From Cytophagales bacterium (GTDB taxonomy: Bacteria > Bacteroidota > Bacteroidia > Cytophagales > Cytophagaceae), in the NCBI GenBank assembly GCA_004294225.1, contig REBA01000010.1:107706-171705 (forward strand): a stretch of 64,000 nucleotides of DNA, given 5' to 3'. The notes beneath the pieces are model-generated. The model made no database searches, had not been told where the DNA came from, and was given only the letters and a program-made list of their open reading frames with translations. The position numbers and the translations under genes are program-made. Below, piece after piece: positions 17,110 through 27,608 of this stretch (positions within the stretch are counted from its first letter, which is position 1; each line of letters opens with the position of its first letter).

Positions 17110-20100
17110 ATGAAAATAAAATCGACTTTTTTTCTATTACTATTATTTGTGTTCACTGAACAATTAATAGCTCAAACAGGAAAAGAATTTTGGTTTGTAG
17201 CACCAGAAGCCTCTTCAGGGCACAGAGATCGACCCATAGCCTTAAGAATATCGTGTTTAGATACTGCAGCAAACATTGTAATATCTGTTCCAGCAAGCCC
17301 AGGCTTATTCAATGGAGGTAGTCCAATAAATATATCTTTGGCTGCAAACACTGCAACGTCAGTAGATCTAACAGCAAATATTGATTTATTAGAAACAAAA
17401 CCAGCCAATACTATCCTAAATAATGGATTATTGGTAACTTCTAATCACTTAATATCTGTCTACTACGATGTAGATGTGCCTAATGCACCCACTCAACCCT
17501 TAAATGGAGAAATTTTTGCACTTAAAGGAGAAAGTGCATTAGGTACAGAATTTTATACGCCATTTCAAAACTTATGGGATAATGGAAATTACACTCCCAC
17601 ACCCTATTCATCATTTGACATAGTAGCCACACAAGACAATACAGAAATATTCATCTACCCTAAAACAGCAATAGTAGGTCGTCCAGCACTACAAAAATTC
17701 AGAATTGTGCTAAATAGGGGTCAAACATGGTCAGGAGCTAACCCTACACGAATTGGAGCAAATAATCCTAGTGGTACAATAATTACCTCTGACAAACCTA
17801 TAGCCGTAACAGTAAAAACAGATTCTGATGCAGCACTGCCTGGAAAAGGAGGCTGTAGAGATTTGGGAGGTGACCAAATTGTTCCTACTGATATAATAGG
17901 CAAAGAATACATAATAGTAAAAGGTAACGTGGAAGACGAATCAGCATTTATTCTTGCCACACAAAACAACACGGTAATTACCATTGATGGGGTATATGAA
18001 ACTACGCTTTTTGGAAGCGAAACTTATAGAGTACCAATCAATAATCAATTTACCTATATAAAAGCCAGTAAACCAGTATATACTGTCCACTATTCTGGTT
18101 TCGGCTGTGAGCTTGGTTCGGCTATTCTGCCTCCATTAAATTGTGCAGGTTCATCACAAGTTAGCTTTGTTAGAGGAACTGCCGAATTTTTTGGATTGAA
18201 CTTATTAGTTAAAGCTGGAAATCAAGATAAATTTGTATTAAATGGAAGTACTACCTTAATTAATCCTGCTGCATTTACAGTAGTTCCAGGTACTGGCGGA
18301 CAATGGGTAGGTGCTGTAATCAGTTTTAACACTACAAATATTCCTGTGGGTACTGCTAATATCCTCAGAAATACAGGGGAGATATTTGCCATGGGCTTAA
18401 TTAATGGAGGAGCAACTACTACTTGTAGATATGGTTATTTTTCTGAATTCAAAGCTGCCATTAATATTTCCGCAGGTCCAGACCAATTTGTTTGTAAAAA
18501 CAATACTGTAAAGCTTTTAGGAAAAGTCTCTGGAGGAACCACAACGGGCGAATGGACAACTAACGGGTCAGGTACATTTACTCCTAGTCCAACGGCTTTA
18601 AATGCGACCTATATCCCAAGTTTATCTGACTTAGCTTTAGGCTCAATTGAATTCACTTTGACATCTACAGGTCAATGCTTTCCTGTAACAGACAAAATGA
18701 TAGTAAATTTTACTGCAGCACCTACTATAGATGCTGGCAATAACCAAACAGTATGTGCCAATAACCCATCTGTTAATTTATCTAGTACAGTAACTTTAGC
18801 AGCTGGGGGAGTATGGTCTGGAGGTAGTGGTATATTCTCTCCAAACAACACCTCTCTTTCTACAAATTACACCCCAAGTATTGCTGAAATAACTGCTGGA
18901 CAAACAAAGCTAATTATTACTTCTACAGGTAACGGGGATTGTATTCCTGTAAAAGATAGCATTATAATAACTATAACACCAAGACCTACAGTGAATGCTG
19001 GTACAGACCAAAGCAAATGTGCTAACAATGCTAATTCAGCATTAAATGGAGCATTCACTATTGCTACTGGTGCCCAATGGAGTGGAGGGCTTGGAGGCTT
19101 CAATCCAAGTAATACTGTAATGAATGCAGTTTATACACCTACTCCCAGCGAGATAGCCTCTGGAACATTAATACTTACCCTGACAACAACAGGCAACGGA
19201 TTGTGTAATGCTGTAAACGATCAAGTAACAATTAATTTCACTCAAGCCCCAACAGTTGTTACAGGAGCAAACCAAATCCTTTGTGCCAATAAAGCCCAAG
19301 CAACATTAAGTGCAACTATTTCTTCTCCTGCTACTGGAGGCATATGGTCTGGTGGTTTGGGAACCTTTAACCCATCAAATACTACTTTAAATGCTACCTA
19401 CACCCCTAGCTCAGCAGAAATATTGTCTGGGAATACTAATCTAACACTTACTTCTACTGGAAATGGAAATTGCTCAGCAGTAGCAAATTCTTTAAACATT
19501 TCCTATACAGCCTCACCTACTATTAATGCAGGTATTGATCAGTCTGTATGTGCAAATAACCCCGCTGTAAATCTTAGTGGACAAATACTAACTATAGCTA
19601 CAGGAGGTATATGGAGTGGAGGAACAGGAACATTCAACCCAAATAACACCACACTTAATGCCACCTATACTCCTTCTGCTGCGGAAATCACAGCAGGCTT
19701 TGTGAACCTAACACTTACTTCTACTGGAAATGGTAATTGTAACGCAGTTTCAGATCAACTTACAATTACAATTACATCGTCTCCTATAGTTAATGCTGGA
19801 AATAACCTAACAAGTTGTGTAAATAATGCCAATGTTACTCTTTCTGGCTTTATTCAAAATGCAGGAGGAGGTCAATGGTCTGGAGGGGGAGGATCTTTTA
19901 GCCCAAGCACTTCTGTTCTTAATGCAAGCTATATACCTACACCAACAGATTTATCAAATGGATTTGTTGATTTAACATTAAGCTCAGTAGGGAATGGAAA
20001 ATGTAATGCTGTAACGGATGTTGTCAGAATAATTTATAACCCTGCACCAACAGTGAATGCTGGTGTGAATCAGTCGTATTGTGCAAACAAGCCAGCAATT

Positions 20101-23100
20101 CAGCTTAATGGTTCGGTAACAATTGCCACTGGAGGTCAATGGTCTGGAGGATTAGGAACATTTACACCAAATAATAACACCTTAAATGCAGTATATAACC
20201 CCACTACCTCAGAAATACTTTCTGGAGTGATTAATCTAACACTTACCTCTACTGGTAATGGGCAATGTAATCCAGTATCCAATAGTGTCCAATTCCAATT
20301 CACTCAGGGACCTGAAGCCAATGCAGGTGCAGACCAAACTATTTGTGCTAACAATCCTAATGTAACGCTTAATGGAAGTGTAACAATTGCATCTGGTGGT
20401 ATATGGAGCTCAACAGGAGGTGGATTCTTTACACCAGCCGCTAGTTCACTCAACACTACATACACCCCAAGCCTTACCGAAATAAATTCTGGGAAGTTCA
20501 AAATAACTCTTACCACGTCTGGAAACAACAATTGTAACCCAGTTATAGATGAAATAGAGGTAACTGTAAGTCCAGCACCTATAGTAAATGCTGGTGCTGA
20601 TTTAATTTCATGTGCCAATAAACCAACAGTTACTCTTAATGGATTAATTCAAAATGCAGGAGGAGGTCAATGGACAGGAGGAGCTGGACTATTCAGCCCT
20701 GCAAGTAATATTCTTAACTCTACTTATACACCATCATCATCAGAAATAGCAGCAGGATCTGTTACCCTTACTCTAACCTCTACAGGCAATGGAAATTGTA
20801 TCGCAAGTTCTGATCAGGTAAAAATAGTTATTAATCCATCACCCATAGTAAATGCAGGGACAGATCAAACCTTATGTTCAAATAATGCCATTGCTAACCT
20901 CAATGGAATTATATCTATAGCAACTGGTGGACAATGGTCTGGAGGATTGGGAAACTTTAATCCTAACAACAATTCATTGAATGCTACTTACTCGCCTTCA
21001 AACTCAGAAATCTCCAATGGATTTGTAATCCTTACCCTCACTTCTACAGGCAATGGAGTATGTAATGCTGAAACAGATCAAATTAGAATCAACTTCACTG
21101 CCCCTACAGAAGCTAATGCAGGATTTGACCAAACTGTTTGTGCTAACAATGCAACGATAAGCCTAAATGGAACAATCGCTGTAGCTTCTGGAGGAATCTG
21201 GTCAGGAGGAACAGGAACCTTTACCCCAAACAATACAGGCTTAAATGCTTCTTACCTTCCTTCTCCCACAGAGATAAACGCTGGTACCGTAACACTTACC
21301 CTTACAACGACTGGCAATAATAATTGCAAGCCTGCAACAGATAACGTAACCTTTACCATTACCCCTGCTCCTATTGTGAATGCCGGAATTGATTTAAGTT
21401 CCTGTTTTAACAACCCAAGTGTAAATCTTAATGGAAGTGTTCAAAATGCTGGGGGAGCATCTTGGTCCGGAGGAACAGGTGTTTTCAATCCAAGTAGTGC
21501 CTCGTTGATTTCTTCATACATCCCTTCCTTTGCAGAAATAACCGCTGGTTCAGTAATACTTTCTCTAACTTCAACCAATAATGGTAATTGTATCGCAGTA
21601 TCAGATCAAGTAAAAATCACTATAAATCCAGCACCTACTGTGAATGCTGGAAACGATATTACTGCTTGTGCTAATAACCCATCAATTAATCTAAATGGCT
21701 CTATAACACTTGCCTCAAGTGGGAGTTGGTCGGGAGGACTAGGATTGTTTAACCCAAGCAATTCAAGTTTAGCTACTTCATACACTCCCACAGCCAATGA
21801 AATTGCTAATGGGTCAGTAACTCTTACCTTAACCTCGGTTGGCAATGGAACCTGTAACCCAGTTTCTGACCAAATAACCATTACATATACTCCAGCACCT
21901 CAAGCAAACGCTGGATTAAACAAAACAGTATGTGCCAACAACCCTTCTATCACCCTAATTGGATCGGTGAGCATAGCTTCAGGAGGAATATGGTCTGGTG
22001 GATTAGGAATATTCATACCTGACAATAATACACTAAATACTATATATACTCCTACAGCAACAGAAATATCAAAAGGAAGTTTAAAATTAACTTTAACTAC
22101 TACTGGAAATGGCAATTGCCTTCCTGTATCAGATGATATAGAAATTAATATTACTCCCGCACCAATCGTAAATGCTGGATCAGATTTAGTTTCTTGTGTA
22201 AATAACCCAAGCGTAATATTGAATGGTTCGGTAACTAATGCTACTGGTGCATTATGGAGTGGAGGCAACGGAATTTTTACCCCTTCAGCTAATGTATTAA
22301 ATGCAACTTATGTTCCAACTGCTACTGAAATTGCAAATGGATCCATTACGCTTACCCTTTCCTCCACTGGTAATGGTAATTGTAATCCAGTAATAGATCA
22401 ATTAACAGTTACTATTACACCTGCACCTACTGCTAATGCTGGTTCAGACATAAGTGTTTGTGCCAATAATTCGGATGTAGTGCTTAATGGAAGTATAAAC
22501 CTTGCATCAGGTGGAGTTTGGTCTGGAGGTTTAGGTGTTTTCAAACAAGGCGTAAATTCATTAAGCAATATTTATACTCCTACACAATCAGAAATCAATT
22601 CAGGTTCTCTAACATTAACACTTACATCAAGTGGTAATGGAAATTGTAGTCCGGTAAGCGATAATGTAATTATCTCGTTTACCAATTCCCCTTCTGTTTC
22701 TGTAGGCTCTAAACAAACTTTATGCGTAAACAACCCTTTAGCTTCATTATCGGGAGCGATTAGTATAGCCTCTGGTGGTATATGGTCAGGTGGCTCTGGA
22801 ACATTTTCGCCTAATAACACATCATTAAATGCTACCTATCTTCCAACACAAGCAGAAATTTCATCTGGATTAGTTACACTTACACTAACTTCAACAGGAA
22901 ATCTAAACTGTAAAGCAGAAAGCAATTCTTTAGATATTGCCTACACACCCGCAGCTTTTGTAAATGCTGGGGCTGATAAAACAATCTGTGTAAACGATCT
23001 TTCAGCAGATTTAAATGGTTTTGTTAGTGGAAAAACCACAACAGGAAGATGGAGTAGCTCTGGAACTGGTATATTCTTGCCAAACGCTAATTTACTTAAT

Positions 23101-26100
23101 GCTACCTACAAACCAAGTCAGGCAGACTCGCTTAACAAAAGTGTATTACTAACCCTTAGTTCAACAAACAATGGCAATTGTAATACTGTAACCGATACCC
23201 TTGAAATATTTATCTTACCTGCTGGTATAGCAAATGCTGGAGCAGATCAATCTGTTTGTGCTAACAACTCAGCTACACTATTATCAGGATTAGTTTCAGG
23301 AGGAGCATCGGCAGGAGTATGGACAACCTCTGGAAATGGAACTTTTGTTCCAAACAATAAAACACTTAATGCTTCCTATCTTCCAAGCAAATCTGATACA
23401 ACAGATGGCTCAGTTACACTTACCTTAACAGCAAATAGTTGTAATAATGCATTTGACCAAATGGTCCTGACCATTACCCCTGCTCCTAAAGTAGGTGCTG
23501 GAATTGATCAAATTGTGTGCTTAAATGAGCTAAACATTCAGCTTGCTGGAAACGTCTTCGGAGGATCATCAACTGGAATTTGGAGTAGTTCAGGAACAGG
23601 AAACTTCTTACCTTCAGCAACTAATCTCAATGCTCAATATAGAGCAAGTAAAGCTGATTCAGCTAGCAATGGCGTAACAATAGTGCTAACCTCCACTAAC
23701 AATGGAAATTGTTTAGCAGTAAAAGATACCATGAAAATTAGAATTACCACCTCCGGTATTGCCAATGCAGGTATAGACCAAATTTTATGTAACAACAATG
23801 CATTAGTTCAATTGAATGGAAATGTAGGAGGTGGAGCAGATGCAGGAGTTTGGAGCAGTAATGGTACTGGAGTCTTCTTGCCAAGCACAATCAATCTTGG
23901 CGCTACATACAGCCCTTCCGAGACAGACCTTAAATCAGGATTTATATTAATTACCCTAACAGGAAATAGCTGTGACTTAGCAAAAGATGAGATGAGAGTT
24001 ACGTTTACAAGCTCACCAAAAATAAATGCTGGTGCAAATAGAACTGTTTGCTCAAATAATGCTGACGTTGAACTTTCTGCATTAATAGATGGAGCATCTG
24101 GAATAAACTGGGCCACTTCAGGAGATGGTATATTTTTATTAAACAATAACTCCTCGAACAATACCTATCGACCAAGTGATAATGATAAAAACACTGGTAT
24201 TGTTTTCTTATTTGCAACTACAACTGGAAACGACAATTGTAAACCTGTAACTGATACTGTTAAAATTACAATAAATCCAAAGCCAACAATAGATGCAGGT
24301 AAAGACCAACTTGTTTGCTCAAATTCTCAAAACACGCTATTAAACGCTTCTATAATTGGAGGATCGGGCAAAGCGAAATGGGTTTCACAAGGAACAGGTG
24401 CTTTCTTCCCTAGCGATACAAGCCTTACTGCCACATACAACTTTAGTAAAGCCGACTCTATAATAGGCTCTGTAAAACTCACCATAACAACTACTAATAA
24501 TGGTAACTGTCTAGCAGAAACAGATGACCTAACTATCAGATTTGGAAATTCTACCTTTGCAGATGCAGGTAAAGATATTGTTATATGTGCAAATCAAAAA
24601 GAAACAAACATCTCTGGCTTTGTTACTGGTGGCTCTTCTACAGGAATATGGGAAAGTCTGGGAACTGGAAACTTCTTCCCTAATAATGCCAGCCTAAAAA
24701 GTACATACAGATTAAGTAAATCAGATTCTACTTCTGGTCAGGTAAAATTAGTACTTACTTCTACCAATAATGGAGAATGTTTGGCAGGAAGAGATACTAT
24801 GATAATATTTATTGAAAATTCACCAATAATTGACGCTGGTAGTGATAAAAATATTTGTATTGGAGCTAAATCAATCCTAATCAATGGCTCTTCAAATACT
24901 GCATCTACGACTTGGAGCACAAAAGGAAGCGGCTTCTTCTTCCCTAGCCCAAACAACTTGACAACTGAATATTATTTTAGTAAAGAAGATTCTTTAAACG
25001 GAAGTGTTACTATACTTCTTAGTTCCTCCAAATCTAATTGCCCAACAAAAGATTCTCTTTTAATTACTTTTGGCACAAAAAATTTAGCAGATGCAGGAAA
25101 GGACTTCTCTACTTGTACTGCATCAGATGGTATTCAACTTAACGGAATAGTGGGTGGAACCACCACTTCAGGTCGTTGGTCGAAATTAGAAGGCAATGGT
25201 ATATTCCTTCCATCAGACACAACACTCAAAGCGGTATATGCAATTACCCCTACTGATTCTTCAAGAGGTCATATCACTTTGGTGCTAAACACTAGAAATG
25301 ATGGGCTGTGCCTTCCAAGTAAAGACACGATTAAAATATCTTTCAAAAGATTACCTTCTATAAAAATAGGCTCTGATAAAGCTTTGTGCAGAGGTGCTAG
25401 TTCGGTGACACTATCTCCAGAAATCAAAAATTTAAAAGGTATTAAATGGAAAACATTAGGTTCAGGTACATTTTTACCTAACGATACCACAATTGCTGCA
25501 TCTTATAACATCGGTCGAGCAGATAGTCTAAATGGTGAGGTTTTGCTTATAGTAAATTCTAGAGATGATGAAGCATGTCTTCAGCTATCAGACACTATGA
25601 AAATAATTGTAAAAAACCCAATCATTCCAGGTTTCAAAGTTTCTGCACCTTGTGCAAAACAAAGAATAAGTTTCTCTGATACCTCTGAAGTAATAGTAGG
25701 TTCTATAAGAAGTCGCAAATGGGATTTTGGTGATAATTCTTCTTCTAATCTGGCTTCTCCAAGTCATATTTTTGATATAGACCAAACCTATCAAGTAAAA
25801 TTAACTATTGAATCTAACTTAGGATGTAAAGATTCTGTTGTAAAAGCAATCTCAGTAAAACTTAGCCCTGTTGCTGACTTTACTACAAATGAAGAACAAT
25901 TAGTAATTAACAAAGAAGTTTCATTTATAGATTTATCTAAAGGAGCAAACGCATGGGCGTGGAACTTTGGTTCAAATCTAGATACAGTAAAAATTCAAAA
26001 TCCTAAGAATACATTCTTTACAGAAGCCACTTACGAAGTAGCTCTAGTTGTTAGCAACCAATTCTTTTGCAGAGATACTGTTATAAAACAAATCCCTATT

Positions 26101-26406
26101 AAAGGAGCAATAGTACTTCCACCTCAATTACCTAATGCCTTCTCCCCTTCTGATAACCCATCAAATACTGGCGTAAATGATGTGTTCTACCCAAGAGGTG
26201 GGCCATTTCAATCTACTTCCTACGACTTCAAAGTCTATAATATATGGGGTGAGATTGTTTTCGAATCAGACAATCCCGAAAAAGGTTGGGATGGATATTA
26301 TAAAAACAAACTACAACCTGTAGGTAGTTATATATATACCCTCAAAGCAAAAACTGCTGATGGCAAAGAATACATTAGAACTGGTGATGTTTCAATAATT
26401 AGATAA
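17110..26406 (+). CDS. Giant repeat surface protein with T9SS type B C-terminal domain
   Basis: This 3098-residue protein starts with a signal peptide (1-22, ending LIAQ). An N-terminal globular region (about 23-450) resembles the IgGFc-binding-protein N-terminal family (GKEFWFVAPEASSG start). Then come 27 tandem units of about 88 residues (about 450-2835) with consensus NAGxDQxxCANN, GGxWSGGxGxF, LNAxYxPS, LTLTSTGNGNC. Each unit keeps two Cys. Two PKD-like domains follow (about 2840-3005; KWDFGDNSS, WAWNFGS), and a gliding-motility-type CHU_C domain ends it (about 3010-3098; LPNAFSPS, VYNIWGEIVFES, GWDGYYKN). CHU_C domains direct export through T9SS and attachment or release at the surface. 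The porP/sprF gene 8 bases downstream is the usual partner. It is probably an adhesin similar in plan to SprB; the ligand is unknown. Confidence 0.93.
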   Translation: MKIKSTFFLLLLFVFTEQLIAQTGKEFWFVAPEASSGHRDRPIALRISCLDTAANIVISVPASPGLFNGGSPINISLAANTATSVDLTANIDLLETKPANTILNNGLLVTSNHLISVYYDVDVPNAPTQPLNGEIFALKGESALGTEFYTPFQNLWDNGNYTPTPYSSFDIVATQDNTEIFIYPKTAIVGRPALQKFRIVLNRGQTWSGANPTRIGANNPSGTIITSDKPIAVTVKTDSDAALPGKGGCRDLGGDQIVPTDIIGKEYIIVKGNVEDESAFILATQNNTVITIDGVYETTLFGSETYRVPINNQFTYIKASKPVYTVHYSGFGCELGSAILPPLNCAGSSQVSFVRGTAEFFGLNLLVKAGNQDKFVLNGSTTLINPAAFTVVPGTGGQWVGAVISFNTTNIPVGTANILRNTGEIFAMGLINGGATTTCRYGYFSEFKAAINISAGPDQFVCKNNTVKLLGKVSGGTTTGEWTTNGSGTFTPSPTALNATYIPSLSDLALGSIEFTLTSTGQCFPVTDKMIVNFTAAPTIDAGNNQTVCANNPSVNLSSTVTLAAGGVWSGGSGIFSPNNTSLSTNYTPSIAEITAGQTKLIITSTGNGDCIPVKDSIIITITPRPTVNAGTDQSKCANNANSALNGAFTIATGAQWSGGLGGFNPSNTVMNAVYTPTPSEIASGTLILTLTTTGNGLCNAVNDQVTINFTQAPTVVTGANQILCANKAQATLSATISSPATGGIWSGGLGTFNPSNTTLNATYTPSSAEILSGNTNLTLTSTGNGNCSAVANSLNISYTASPTINAGIDQSVCANNPAVNLSGQILTIATGGIWSGGTGTFNPNNTTLNATYTPSAAEITAGFVNLTLTSTGNGNCNAVSDQLTITITSSPIVNAGNNLTSCVNNANVTLSGFIQNAGGGQWSGGGGSFSPSTSVLNASYIPTPTDLSNGFVDLTLSSVGNGKCNAVTDVVRIIYNPAPTVNAGVNQSYCANKPAIQLNGSVTIATGGQWSGGLGTFTPNNNTLNAVYNPTTSEILSGVINLTLTSTGNGQCNPVSNSVQFQFTQGPEANAGADQTICANNPNVTLNGSVTIASGGIWSSTGGGFFTPAASSLNTTYTPSLTEINSGKFKITLTTSGNNNCNPVIDEIEVTVSPAPIVNAGADLISCANKPTVTLNGLIQNAGGGQWTGGAGLFSPASNILNSTYTPSSSEIAAGSVTLTLTSTGNGNCIASSDQVKIVINPSPIVNAGTDQTLCSNNAIANLNGIISIATGGQWSGGLGNFNPNNNSLNATYSPSNSEISNGFVILTLTSTGNGVCNAETDQIRINFTAPTEANAGFDQTVCANNATISLNGTIAVASGGIWSGGTGTFTPNNTGLNASYLPSPTEINAGTVTLTLTTTGNNNCKPATDNVTFTITPAPIVNAGIDLSSCFNNPSVNLNGSVQNAGGASWSGGTGVFNPSSASLISSYIPSFAEITAGSVILSLTSTNNGNCIAVSDQVKITINPAPTVNAGNDITACANNPSINLNGSITLASSGSWSGGLGLFNPSNSSLATSYTPTANEIANGSVTLTLTSVGNGTCNPVSDQITITYTPAPQANAGLNKTVCANNPSITLIGSVSIASGGIWSGGLGIFIPDNNTLNTIYTPTATEISKGSLKLTLTTTGNGNCLPVSDDIEINITPAPIVNAGSDLVSCVNNPSVILNGSVTNATGALWSGGNGIFTPSANVLNATYVPTATEIANGSITLTLSSTGNGNCNPVIDQLTVTITPAPTANAGSDISVCANNSDVVLNGSINLASGGVWSGGLGVFKQGVNSLSNIYTPTQSEINSGSLTLTLTSSGNGNCSPVSDNVIISFTNSPSVSVGSKQTLCVNNPLASLSGAISIASGGIWSGGSGTFSPNNTSLNATYLPTQAEISSGLVTLTLTSTGNLNCKAESNSLDIAYTPAAFVNAGADKTICVNDLSADLNGFVSGKTTTGRWSSSGTGIFLPNANLLNATYKPSQADSLNKSVLLTLSSTNNGNCNTVTDTLEIFILPAGIANAGADQSVCANNSATLLSGLVSGGASAGVWTTSGNGTFVPNNKTLNASYLPSKSDTTDGSVTLTLTANSCNNAFDQMVLTITPAPKVGAGIDQIVCLNELNIQLAGNVFGGSSTGIWSSSGTGNFLPSATNLNAQYRASKADSASNGVTIVLTSTNNGNCLAVKDTMKIRITTSGIANAGIDQILCNNNALVQLNGNVGGGADAGVWSSNGTGVFLPSTINLGATYSPSETDLKSGFILITLTGNSCDLAKDEMRVTFTSSPKINAGANRTVCSNNADVELSALIDGASGINWATSGDGIFLLNNNSSNNTYRPSDNDKNTGIVFLFATTTGNDNCKPVTDTVKITINPKPTIDAGKDQLVCSNSQNTLLNASIIGGSGKAKWVSQGTGAFFPSDTSLTATYNFSKADSIIGSVKLTITTTNNGNCLAETDDLTIRFGNSTFADAGKDIVICANQKETNISGFVTGGSSTGIWESLGTGNFFPNNASLKSTYRLSKSDSTSGQVKLVLTSTNNGECLAGRDTMIIFIENSPIIDAGSDKNICIGAKSILINGSSNTASTTWSTKGSGFFFPSPNNLTTEYYFSKEDSLNGSVTILLSSSKSNCPTKDSLLITFGTKNLADAGKDFSTCTASDGIQLNGIVGGTTTSGRWSKLEGNGIFLPSDTTLKAVYAITPTDSSRGHITLVLNTRNDGLCLPSKDTIKISFKRLPSIKIGSDKALCRGASSVTLSPEIKNLKGIKWKTLGSGTFLPNDTTIAASYNIGRADSLNGEVLLIVNSRDDEACLQLSDTMKIIVKNPIIPGFKVSAPCAKQRISFSDTSEVIVGSIRSRKWDFGDNSSSNLASPSHIFDIDQTYQVKLTIESNLGCKDSVVKAISVKLSPVADFTTNEEQLVINKEVSFIDLSKGANAWAWNFGSNLDTVKIQNPKNTFFTEATYEVALVVSNQFFCRDTVIKQIPIKGAIVLPPQLPNAFSPSDNPSNTGVNDVFYPRGGPFQSTSYDFKVYNIWGEIVFESDNPEKGWDGYYKNKLQPVGSYIYTLKAKTADGKEYIRTGDVSIIR
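18457..25620 (+). repeat. Tandem array of 27 coding units, about 264 bp each
   Basis: The 27 units were counted by eye from the recurring NAG(x)D(x)xxC start. Mean spacing is about 265 bp. The first units and units 18-27 are more divergent (the GG-IWSGG segment is replaced by GGxxxGxW forms), while units 5-17 are close to each other. The units are clearly related but differ at many codons, so they are old or diversifying rather than freshly copied. Confidence 0.9.
19792..22962 (+). repeat. Higher-order repeat: four blocks of three units, 792-795 bp each
   Basis: Units 6, 9, 12 and 15 are of one type (SC instead of QxxC, and QNAGGGQW-like segments). They begin at 19792, 20587, 21379 and 22171, and unit 18 begins at 22963. 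Steps are 795, 792, 792 and 792 bases, that is three 88-residue units. Within each block the third unit has the IASGGIW form. Confidence 0.8.
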
Positions 26407-26414
26407 TATAGATA

Positions 26415-27449
26415 ATGAAGAATATACAAATTAATCAAACAAAATTAAGCCTATTTGTATTTACAATATTATTGTCAATGCAATTAGTAAAAGCTCAAGA
26501 CCCTGTAATGTCTCAATATTCTGTCTCTCCTATGATCCTCAATCCAGCCAATACTGGCGTTATGACTGGAGGAGATATTAGAGCAGTGGCTCAATATAGA
26601 ACCCAATGGACAAACATTGTAGATAAAATAGCTAATCTAAACGTAGCAGTAGACGTGCCTCTAAAAGAAAGATGGGGTGTTGGAGGATACTTTCTTAACC
26701 ATTCAGCACCCAAAGGAATTGGATTTACCAACTTTGTTCTTTCTGGAGCATATGACATCACTAATCCCAAACAAAAGAAACATAAAGTAAATATGGGTTT
26801 GCAGCTAGGATTAATTTATAAATACATCAACCCTGATAAATACATTTGGGACCAACAATACGATCAACAGGCTGGGAATTTCAATGCAGATTTACCTAGC
26901 GGAGAAAATACAAGCCGAGTAGGTATAGTAATTCCAGAAACCAATTACGGAATTTCATACATGCATATAGACAACACTCATAGATTAAGACCCTATGCAG
27001 GATTTACCCTTATGCACTTTGCTCACCCAAGAGAATCTTTCTATGGAGAAAAGGGCTCTAGACTTCCTTTAAGATATGTAGGTTATATAGGTACAAAATA
27101 TATTGCATCGAATGAAATAGTTCTAGAACCTAGAGTATTATTTACCTATCAAAGGCAAGCTATACAACTAAATATTGGAGGAGAAGCTAGCTATGTAATT
27201 ATTCCCAATCAATTAAACACCCTGATAGGATTTTATTGGAGATGGAGAGATGCAGTAGTTCCTACATTAGGCGTAGAATATAAAGGGATTTTATTTAGAA
27301 TTGCCTATGATATAAATACTTCAGAATTAAAAGAATTTTCAAAAGGAAGAGGTGCTACTGAATTCTCCTTAGTGTTTACTGGCAACAGATTGCTGACTCT
27401 AAAACCCAAAACCTCAGCTACAGACATCATGAGAAACAAATTAAAATAG
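26415..27449 (+). CDS. PorP/SprF family T9SS outer-membrane protein
   Basis: This 344-residue protein has a signal peptide (about 1-28, ending VKAQ) and the PorP/SprF N-terminus QDPVMSQYSVSPMILNPANTG, followed by a barrel-like pattern and the family segments AQYRTQW and GVGGYFLNHSA. PorP/SprF proteins pair with CHU_C-type cargo and anchor or present it on the cell surface. It starts 8 bases after the giant adhesin stop, so it is almost certainly the dedicated partner. Confidence 0.93.
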   Translation: MKNIQINQTKLSLFVFTILLSMQLVKAQDPVMSQYSVSPMILNPANTGVMTGGDIRAVAQYRTQWTNIVDKIANLNVAVDVPLKERWGVGGYFLNHSAPKGIGFTNFVLSGAYDITNPKQKKHKVNMGLQLGLIYKYINPDKYIWDQQYDQQAGNFNADLPSGENTSRVGIVIPETNYGISYMHIDNTHRLRPYAGFTLMHFAHPRESFYGEKGSRLPLRYVGYIGTKYIASNEIVLEPRVLFTYQRQAIQLNIGGEASYVIIPNQLNTLIGFYWRWRDAVVPTLGVEYKGILFRIAYDINTSELKEFSKGRGATEFSLVFTGNRLLTLKPKTSATDIMRNKLK

Positions 27450-27608
27450 TCCTGCAAGTATTTTTTATCATTCTTATACAGTGCTGATTTTTTTAGTTTC
27501 TTCAAATCTTATGATTGTAATTGAATAATTGCAAAATTATTTAATTGTTAAGTTTTAACTTTACGATTAACTTACAGTAAAAATTACCATAATTTTAAAA
27601 TATTATTT

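Noticed and set aside
18867..25794. Many minus-strand open frames inside the adhesin gene
   Set aside because: They are antisense shadows of the repeated units and recur with the repeat period; none has a credible start or product.
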